From the NCBI GenBank assembly GCA_951799425.1, contig OX637391.1, positions 25,096,551 to 25,160,550 on the forward strand: DNA of 64,000 nucleotides. The letters run 5' to 3'. The position numbers and the translations under genes are program-made. The DNA is from Ilex aquifolium. Taxonomy: Eukaryota; Streptophyta; Magnoliopsida; Aquifoliales; Aquifoliaceae. The notes under the pieces were generated by a model. That model worked only from the letters and a program-made list of their open reading frames with translations, did not search any database and was not told where the DNA came from. This document shows positions 11,158 to 22,108 of this stretch, piece after piece. Position 1 is the first letter of the stretch, and every line of letters starts with the position of its first letter.

Positions 11158-14100
11158 GTGAGTGCCTTGTTCTTTTGTTTTCTTTGTTTTTGTGAAGTTT
11201 CAATCATTACTCCTAATTTATTTTTATTTTTTGCCCGGGAATTAGTCATCATGGGTGTTGGCAATGATGTTGAAATCTGGCGTTTTTTTATCACTGCATC
11301 GTAAGCTACAATCAACAGAAAAAATTGTGAAAGGTTCTATGCAGAGTTGATACTTGCTAGTAAGGGTTGTACAAAATATTTTTAAACGTGCTCGACTCTA
11401 GGTTTATTAGAGGTGTGGAAGGATCCAATAATAGCCAGATAGTCCCGATAATAATAGATGATGACAAGCATGGGTGATAGTTTTTGTCTTTTACTTGTGT
11501 GTTTCTCACCCTATCAACACGGTGAGAATAATATATCAGGTGTAAATTGTAACTCATTGGCATCTAGTCTATGGATGTAGGCACGATGTGCCAAATTTGT
11601 ATTGGTGCGTTGGTTTTCATTACCTCTTCTCTATCTATTTATAATCCTTTCACGTTCTTAAACTTCTTTATGGTATTAGAGCAATCAATCCTTTTCCACT
11701 TAATGCTGTTGATCACATGCAATTCGCCATCCTTCGTTCAAGGATCAAAAGACTAACACTTTGTGTCTTTGTTCGTCAGTTTTTTTTTATTGTTCTTCAT
11801 TTTTCATACTAGGAGAAAGCTCACAAGAGAGAAGTGCCCATATTCTTATCCGTTACATGCAACACCTGCCATTGGTGTCATCTAATGGAAGTTGAATCCT
11901 TTGAGGAAGAAGGGATTGCAAAATTGCTGAATGTTTATTTTGTTAGTATGAAGGTAGACCGAGAAGAATGACTAGATGTTGATGAGGTTAATAAGAGCTA
12001 CCTGCTGGCCTGTTATGGTGGTTGAGGTTGATTCCTGAGAATACATCTTTCATCTGGCTTAGGGGCAGTTTTCACACATGCAGCCCATGTTCAGTCTAAC
12101 GCAAGCAAGAAATTGTGCAAAAAAAAAAAAAAAAGAGAAGAAATAGAAATGTTAGAAAACTTTTTTTTGCACGTTGGTTATTCCATGAATATTTATTTTT
12201 GATCTGTTATGTAATGGGAGTATTATCACCAAATATGCATCATCAATGACTTCAGCAGGGCTGTATTTTCAGCTACAGTCCCGACATTTACACTGTTATA
12301 GGCTCGACAAGTATCATTCCAATCCGATTGAATAACTTCCAACAAAATAAAAGAGCAGAGTGTTGCTGTCTCGGTCACCACTCTATTTTTTAGTTTAAGT
12401 TGAACGCTTTTCATCTCATCTTTTCAGTGTATCAACTTTAGGGGTAATATTAGAGATATCATAGGATCTAAGGATATCCAACAATTTCTTCATAGTTCGA
12501 ATAAACATAGATGATGGTAAGAAAAAGTGGTTCTGGGCACAACTTTATCAATTTTTCAACACGATTTGAATGTCGTTTGTAGTTCATAATTGTTGCTTAC
12601 TTCTTATTTATATCTTTTTGCTTTCTGGGGGTGGATTTCGTATCCATCATTTTTGTGTACTTCCATCCTTTAATGAAATGAAAGTTTTGTTTCCTATAAA
12701 AAAAAAATAAAAAAAAGCATAGGTGATATTTTATCTTTATCAAATGTATTTCTCAACCTTTAAATAGGTTTTTTTTTCCGACATGTACAACTATTAAAGA
12801 ATAATATATCACATGTAGCACATTGGACATTTGGTCCGGAGATGCAGGCATGATTTGCTAAACCACATGCTTTTGTCTTCTTTTCCCCTTTACTTATTTT
12901 GAATTTCTCTTGTATTCTAATTAATTAAGTTTTATAGCTAGTGACATGGTATTTGGCATAATAATAGGGCAGTGTGATTGTTTAATTCAAGTGAACTTTC
13001 TAGAAGTAGTTTGATTATCTGTCTCGTGGGAAGTGAAGTATTACTCTGCTACATCTGGGTTCATGGTCTAGCATGAACTTGACTGATGTTATGATACATG
13101 CATGCACACAGAATGCTGGGTCAATGTCTTCCCTAAAATTTCTAGTAGGTAGCTTTTCTCTCTAGTTCTTTTGTGTCAGTAGGTCAATTTGACTTTCTTG
13201 GTGTTTGCCTTTGATCCATATTCGTTGGCTTCTTTCATTTAGGTTTACTTAAGCATATGTGCCTAATTTAGCTGGAATATGTATTTCTATAAATGTCAAC
13301 GGGAATTGCGTCGTGTTCAGCTGTCATAAAAGTTATATTCTTTTCCTTTTCTTCTATCCTGACTTAACTACTTCTTTCATTCGCTGTGTATTTTTGTTGT
13401 TGGGCTTTCATTGAAACAGTAAACATGATACTGCCCTAGTTGCTGCTCTGGATGGTACAGTTCATTTCCTGGATCTCAATTCTATGAAACCACTCTGGTC
13501 GTTTACATCAGGCCCAGAAATTTACTCTTCATATCAGGCTCCTCTCGACCATGATAATGACAAGGAAAATGCATCTGGAATAGGAAGTGGTTATTTCATG
13601 GATTGTGGGGATGATTGGGAATTGTATGCTCACGACAGGCTTGGACCCCCACGGGTACGCCTTAGAATTTCTCTTTAATTCTCTTTAGCCTTCATATCGA
13701 TGTTTTTTGGATTTGGTCAATTGTTATGGGCCAATCAATATTTTGAATTTGGATGTAGAACCTAGACTGTGGCTTGTAGTTTTTGCTAAGTATTTGGACA
13801 AGGTTGGTCCAAGATCTTGATATCGATCATTGACTTGGAGGACACTGAGACACATTGGTCGTGACGTCGCAGAATGGTTTAATTGATGCACCTGAATTGC
13901 TAGATAAAGAAGTTTAACGAGAGATTCGTGTCATATCATGTGCAGCGAAACAGTATTGAATGATATATAGCGCTTTGATAATGATGACTCGAACAAATCG
14001 GCAGAGTCGTCTAGGACATCTCCGAATCAACCATGAGTTGAGTGAGGCTTGTAGTTTCCGCATACCGTGCATCAGTCTTGAAAAGGATGGTGTCGTCACA

Positions 14101-17100
14101 AATATGACTTGTCCGAGGCGTATACTTCAAAACATGAGGTTAATCCACATTTGCCCCCTTTGTAATTCTTGTCCATCCTTTGAGACGGTCACCCGTGATG
14201 TCTTTTTAATTTTTGTTGAGGACAAATTGAACTCTCCCAATCCGGAACCTTAGTTGTCAAATGCAAATACATGTTGGCATTGGTGTTTATCTTTGTTTTT
14301 AATTTTGGGGGAATATAATTAGTTCACAGTAGAAATGGTGAGGGATTAAGCAAAATACATGTGATGTTTCTATCTGCTTAAGTTGCCAGCTGCCCTGCTG
14401 TTGCTTCTCAGTTGTTTAAGCATGCGATAGGGTGGACCTTGAGGAGAATTTAAAGCAAATATCCATTATCGAAGTGTGATGTAGGCATATATCAATCATG
14501 TGAGTTATATAAATAAATTCTAAAACAATGAGAAAGTTGTATCTTGTAACTGTCTCCATTTAACAATAAAATGATATTTGTTAAAGAACCAAGTCATCTA
14601 AAAGCTTAAACTATTGAAAATGGTATAACTTAAGTATTTATATTTCAACACTCTCTCACGTGCAGGCCCGTGAAAACCTTTTAATTGTGAGGTTGGCGGG
14701 GAGATTCGAACATAGCTCTAATACCATCTTAGAGCATCCAATCCAAAATCAATTGATAATGGTTGGAGTGGCCCTTCAAGTACATAAACTAACATTGAAT
14801 CTACTTAATTTTTTTGTGTGGATATCTCTCTTCACATCATGTAATCATTGTTTGAACTCCTGAAGGGCTAAATTGGGTATTACAAGTTTTCTTTGTTTGA
14901 GCTCATGACTCCACATGTCGTGTCCCATTTCATATTAATTAGATTATATTCTTTTTTTATTAGTTCTGTGATAAGATGGTAGTGACATAGGAATTTCTTT
15001 ACACTATACACTATGGCACCTCTTGCATGCTTTAGAATGCTCTTGAATGCCATTGTCACCAAAGCCCCAGAACTGCAAAAAGAGCTACTTTGGATAAAAA
15101 AATTGACCATATGAATGTGTATTAATTCTGGGGGTATCTAGATCCAGTTAGTTCTCTTAACTCAACATGTATAGTGCATGTAAATTCGTCACTAATTTGG
15201 TTTGCATCAGATTGGGGGTTCTAGAAAAGCATTTCGCAATCGATTTACCGAAAAATAAGTCTATCCACTTTTAGAATCTTATTCGCTGTTCTCCATCTGA
15301 TGAAGGATTTGATGAGTTGTTGATACCTTTTTTGGTGTGAGATGTATCAATTCTGCCCCTTTTTCTCATTTATATGGTTTATTATGTTCTGTTTCTTGTG
15401 AAATAAGCGGAGGAAATCATGTCAAAACAATGTGGAAAAATGAGGAATAAGGACAAATATAGCTTGAAATAAATAAGTCAAGGGCAGTGGTCTTGCGAGG
15501 CCCTGATATGGAAATATGGAATGCTTACGCTGACAATGTCTCATGTGTTGTAATCTTGCCCTTTCCATATTTTGTGGTACCTTTGGTAAACTACTGAGAA
15601 TCTGCAAAGATCATAGGGAGCTTGAAAATATGCAAAGCACACAGAGTTCAGAATCTAAGTTCTCAGCTTCTTGCCAATCCCCCAAGAAAGGAAAAACAGG
15701 AATTAAGTATTTAATTTCTTATTAATTCTCCAATTCTCCTCTTGGACGAGGTTGAAGAAGCTTTTGCCTCTTCCATTATTGGCATGTGTGCCTTAAGCTT
15801 GTCTTGCATAGCCAGTGAATGCTATAATCTGTCTTTGTTCTTCCTGCTAGTGCTAGATGACTTTTACCTATTCTATCAAAGCCACTTATCCTATTGTGAA
15901 GGTCGTGAATGCTAAGCAGTAAGCACCATGTTCCTTAATCTTATTCAGCATGCTCTAATCACTAGCAGAGGTGATAGAGGCTGGTGTTCGTGATGCAAAA
16001 GCTCGGGCATCCTGTGTGATGAAGGATGGCGGTCTAATAGAGTCCAAGTAATCATTATTAAGGCCCATTCCACGATGGGTTAATGGGGGTGCTGTTAATA
16101 CTACATGATACAACACGTCTACAAGTTCAAAGCCCTACTATAGAAAGACCAGTTAGTAATTCATTACAGACTGATTGACATGCTAAGCATCCATTACTTA
16201 TCCTGGAAGATTGAATTTTATGCATAGAGTCACCTGACTCCTAGGACATTGGTTTGCTAGAGCAGTTCTAGTTGGTAGTTTCTGGGTACAATAACCATAA
16301 AGTGAAATGGAAATTCATAGGGGTCCCTTTCACATGCTCACCTTCTACTCTGGTATGGGTTTGAACATTCAAATTTTTTGCAAATATTGCACATGCTCTT
16401 TCCCTCTCTTGAAGTATACATAATAAGTTAAGGCTGATCATGTGGAGTTTCTTAAAAGGGGGTGGTCTGGCAATTGCAGCTTTCCGGGGCTGTTCAGGAT
16501 TGAGAGTTAAGAGACATTGACTCTATAGTGATATACTCTACAGATTGAGGTGGGCCGGGGTGATAGAAGATATTGTAATGTTGAAACCAACTAAGAGTGT
16601 AAAGTTTTGATGTCTTTGCTACATCATGTTGATGGGAGGTAGTGTTTCTAACCTTTTGTGAAAAGATATATGGTGGCTGAAGATGACTTTAAAGGTGCCT
16701 TTTTTGTCTCAACTCTCTCGGTTGATACATTCTTTGATGATAGTAACCTGGTGAAAAAAGGGGCAAAATTTTCCAAATTGGTGTCATATATACAATATGG
16801 TAAGGACAGGGAATCATTTGCTGGTTCGTTCTGAGGTAATGAGGAATCTTTTTCACTTTCTTTGGATTCCTTGGGCAAGATGGAGTAAGGCCAAGAGGCA
16901 GCGGCTCCCTTCTCCTATTTTGGTTTGTCTGAGAGGAGGTGAAGCAATAAATATTTTACTGGGGCAAAGTCATGGGTCACCACTGGACAAGCAAAAGATA
17001 ATATTGTAAATACTACTTAAATATGTGGCTTTCTGGATGTGGCACCAATATCTACATTATGCAATATACATTGACTGTTTAGAGGATTTGTTAGGTAATT

Positions 17101-20100
17101 GTTTTTGCTTTGTCTCGATTCATGTGTACATTGTGTTTTCTCATGTGATTTTCATTTGGTGAATTTCTGTGGCTTGTTTTTCCTCTTTTTCGCTGAATTG
17201 AGAAGGACAAAGAAAACCAAAGCATTTTATCCAATTAGTAAATATCCTTGGCATGCCTTTGGAGCTGGATGGACCTTGGTAGCAAGGGATGGGAAATGGT
17301 TGCCCATCGGTGAAAGAAATTGATGCTGGCAACCATAAGCCAAAACCTTACTTGTGTGGTCATTTTGGAGCAATCTATCCTCCTATTTCTTAAAAGTCTT
17401 GCCCCTGACCAAGACTGAGATCAAGTATGGATCAACCTCCTTCTACATCATCGGTTTCCCCTTCCCCTTCGCTAACAGCTCTTTGCCACCCTTCAAACGG
17501 ACTGGTTCCCTATCTCAACCCTTCCCTGGCTCTTTTGTAACATTCCGTTAGGAAATGTGACCCTCTCCCGGTCAAGAAAGAATCAGAACTGGAGAATCTG
17601 TTCATCTTTTTGGCTAGTCAAGCATGAGCTATTTCATAGATCTTTGGGTTTTGATTACAAAGGAAGATTGACTTAACAAATAAAGCCCGAGAATTGGTAC
17701 TCCATTGCTCTCATTTCATATGTATATGGTTACAATTATCTACACTTCTAGTGTGCCTATGATGTGGCACCAGGCCATGAACTTCCTCTTTGAAGTCTTA
17801 AATTATTTGGCTTTTAGTTCAGAAAGCTGAAATTTTTGCATGTTCTTTCACCCCTTTCAGGCTCAGAAGTTCCCCATATGTATGATAAAGTTAATTTTGT
17901 TGGACCCACGAGGCTGGGTGATGTTAACATTTGGATCAGTTGCTTTTTGTATATAAATTCTGGTGTGTGCATGATACAATACAGAGTGGGGCTTCAACTC
18001 AACTCAACTCAACAAAGCTTTGCCCCTACTTGAATAACATGTTTATATGACAAGTGTATACATTTCCTTGTTGCAGTCACTCATTTTAGTTTTCTTGTAT
18101 CTTATATTGCTTTGATTTTTGCAGAAACTTGGGATAAGTGTTGAGGAGTTCATCCGTTCAACACCACAAATAACAGAAGATGGTGGTATCATACTTGGCT
18201 CTAAAAAAACTACTGTATTTCTGGTTGATTCCAAGACAGGAAGGCTTATCTCCAGTTACAGGAGCTCTGATGCTCCAACCACGTCGCAGAACAATGAAAA
18301 GAATCGGTATTCTTTGAAGACCACTACAGGGGAACGACAACAGTCCAGGTTTATGAACCTGAAGACTGACGAACTGCCACTTTACATCACGAGGACAGAT
18401 TTTGCACTTATGTCTTTTGTTCCAATCTCAAATAAAGTTCTCTGGAAGTTCACCGTTGCTGAAATTGGTGCTGCTTTTCTTTGTCAGGGCATTGAGAATT
18501 CACTCAGTGGGGCTCTTTTGGATTCAGAGCCCTCTGAAGGTGATTTACACTTTAGTATGCCATTACCATGTCAATCAAAGCCTGTTTTCCGGTTGCGCGG
18601 TCACAGTATTTCAGAATCTTTCACTAGGCCTAGTAGGCTAATGGAGGCTCAGCATGAAGATATGATGCTCACATTGCATCATATTCTTCCTTCACGACCA
18701 AAGGTTGGCAAAATATCAGATTTTTCCTCTCCGTCATCCAATGTTGATATATTGCTGGAATCCCATCAAGATAGTGACACTGAGGTCGTGGTTACTTTGC
18801 CTTCATTGACTGAAACTGCAGCGATGTCCCTAGTGCAAGATGATAAAGTGCCTCATAGGGATGCATTAAGCATGCTTTCTGAAAGATTTGGTGCCTGGTG
18901 TCTGTTTCTTGTTATTATTCCTGTGATCTTTGCCACTCTGATAGGAAAATTAAAAAAGGTGAACAGAAAAGAGAAAGACCAGCCGAATGCACTGCCCTCA
19001 AAAAGGAGGAAAAGTCGGAAATCTGCACTGAATAACAACATTGTTGAGAAGAGGGTTAAAAACTCTTCATCTAATCTTGAGGATAGACATACACACATGG
19101 AGAATGATAACACACTGTGGTTGAACCTCAACCAACCTAGTGCCAGTGGCATGGAAGGACGTACAATTGGTAAATTATTTGTTTCTACTAAAGAGATTGC
19201 TAAGGGGAGCAATGGTACCATTGTGCTTGAGGGAATTTTTGAAGGTCGTCCAGTTGCTGTAAAACGCATTGTCAAGGCCCATCATGATGTTGCTTTAAAA
19301 GAAATACAGAATCTTATTGCATCCGACCGGCATCCAAATATTGTACGATGGTATGGGGTGGAGTATGATCGAGATTTTGTGTATCTTTCATTGGAACGCT
19401 GTTTGTGCAGCTTAAATGATCTAATTCAGATACATTTAGATGAGTTAGTTACAAAGAACCAGGATGCAGAAACTATGACCGAGTATAGAGTCCGTTTGGA
19501 TTCAGTGAAGGGCGTTGTTATACAGGACACTAACCTGTGGAATGCAAATGGCTATCCTTCTTTTATATTAATAAAATTGATGAGGTAAGTTTAAACACTC
19601 GAACCGGCATTTTTCAAATTACAAGTCCCTATCTCATGTTATTTATGCCATTATTGTGCTTTCCATCATAAAATGGCATGTTTTCCTTATCCTTAGCCCA
19701 ATGTTTGCTGTAACCCCCAAAAAAATGCCATAAACCACTGATATTATCTATATTGTTTCAATGCTATTGGTCTTTTGGCATGTCTTTTGAAGGAAATACT
19801 CCAGTACCACAAAGGCTGGGCCATTCTGAAGCTTGGGACTAATTTTGCTTGTTCATTGATTAGATGGAGTGGGATAAACCTATCCCATGATATTCTATAC
19901 TGAATTTGAAACGTTCCCATTATATTTTTCGTGGATACATACTTCTTTTTGAAGCTAATCATTTCATGAAACATTCGGAATGATCATCTTGTTACGTGTG
20001 CAGAAGCACATTTTAGGGTGTTCATGAAATATTATTATTTCACATTTTTCTTTCTAGTTGTGATGGTTTCTGTAATAAATCTTTGTGACCATCATGAAAA

Positions 20101-22065
20101 AGAAAAAGCAGAGTATCCCTTATACTGATCATGAAATCAACGGATAGTTGTAATAGAGGAATATGTATTACCAAAGCCTCAAATTGTTGGGATTGGGGCT
20201 ATGGAATTGTGCATCTATACATATTATAATTTTAAGGTAGATACCCTTTCTGAACTTCAATAACTATTCACATTTGTTTATGCCAGCTTACTTGGATGTA
20301 GTTCCTTCGCTTGATTCTATGTTTCATTTTTGTAACACAGGGATATGGTTTCTGGGCTTGTGCATCTGCACGAACTGGGAATAATTCATCGAGACCTGAA
20401 GCCTCAAAATGTGTTAATAATTAAGGAAAGATCTTTGTGTGCAAAGCTCTCTGATATGGGTATAAGCAAGTGCCTAGTTGGGGACATGTCTTCCTTGGGT
20501 CATCATGCTACTGGCAAGTACTAGTAATCAATCAGTTGCTATCAATAAAGTGCATGGTAAACTTATGTGGTTATTTGCACCTGCCACGTAGTTGGTTTTC
20601 TTAGTCCACTTATCTGTCTTTCCTCATCCTTACATCCAACATAGGAATACCTTTAGAACAAGGCTAAATAAAATCAAGTTGACCGAAAGGTGCTTTAATG
20701 TTTTTGGTAGAGCTAACTCCTAAGGGATCTGAGTTATGTGACCATCACCGTCAATGTGGCACCACCTATCCTGACATTCATTTGCATATTAGTAAATGGT
20801 GACATTTTCTGGGTGAATATATGCAGGTTATGGCAGTTCGGGATGGCAAGCTCCCGAACAGCTTCTTCATGGACGCCAAACACGTGCAGTGGATATGTTT
20901 AGTCTAGGTTGTGTCCTCTTCTTCTGCATCACTGGTGGTAGGCATCCATTCGGCAACCGTCTAGAACGTGATGTCAATATTGCAAAAAACCATGTTGACC
21001 TTTCTTTAGTGGAATATGTCCCTGAAGCTGTGGATCTCTTCTCTCATCTATTAGATCCTATTGCTGAAATGAGGTAAGGATGATTATTTTTTTGTGAGTT
21101 GGCCCCATACAACGATAACTTAATATACTACCTGACTAGAGCTTTCTGCCATTTGATCAGGTTTGGACCTGTCATCTGTGGCTAAATTACTTCATTTTGT
21201 CTTCCATATAGAAAATATATTGAAAGGCTGATATCTGGTCATCTAAGGATAAAAACTAATATAACATCAAGGAATAAAATGAAGTAATTTTATAGCCTCA
21301 AATGTGCTGCGTGAGGGCATAGATTGGTCAAACTGTCAGTATTTGATTATTTATCTCGCCGTTGTATCTGTGCACTAGTAGTACACACAGTCATAAGCTT
21401 CACAGGTTACTCGAACGTTCTTTTTTGATCATCTTAATTTCTGAGCTTCTAATATGTTGCAGACCAAAGGCATGGGAGGTGCTTCACCATCCACTGTTTT
21501 GGAGTTCTGAGATGCGACTGTCATTTCTTCGTGACACAAGTGACAGGGTAGAATTGGAAGATAGGGAGACTGATTCGGATCTTTTAAAGGTGTTAGAAAG
21601 TATAGTGTCAATAGCTTTGGGTGGAAAATGGGATGAAAAGATGGAACCAGCATTTATCAATAATATTGGACGTTACCGGCGTTACAAGTTTGACAGTGTT
21701 CGGGACTTGCTGCGAGTCATGCGCAACAAGTTGAATCATTATAGAGAACTTCCTACCGAAATTCAGGTTCACTTCTTTAAATATGTATTGATTTTGGTAA
21801 TCCATTACAAAATTGAGCGCTTATAAAGCTCCCATACGACTAGTGTGCATACCCGTAGGCGGTTTTACTTAGGGATGACAGTGGACCGAAAAAAAATAGA
21901 TATTTGTTCAAACTCGTTCTATTCAGACCGGAGATGAACCATACATATTAGACAGTGGATGTATATGAAAATACCAGTATAAACCTGTGCGGGGATAGAA
22001 ATGGGATGGACTGAAAGTCATCCCTGTCTTGTCTCCACCCCACCCCGCTCAGCTAAGTTAAACCC

Positions 22066-22108
<43 letters not shown>

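Noticed and set aside
18853..19275. 140-codon minus-strand frame
   Set aside because: Shadow of IRE1 exon 3 on the opposite strand.
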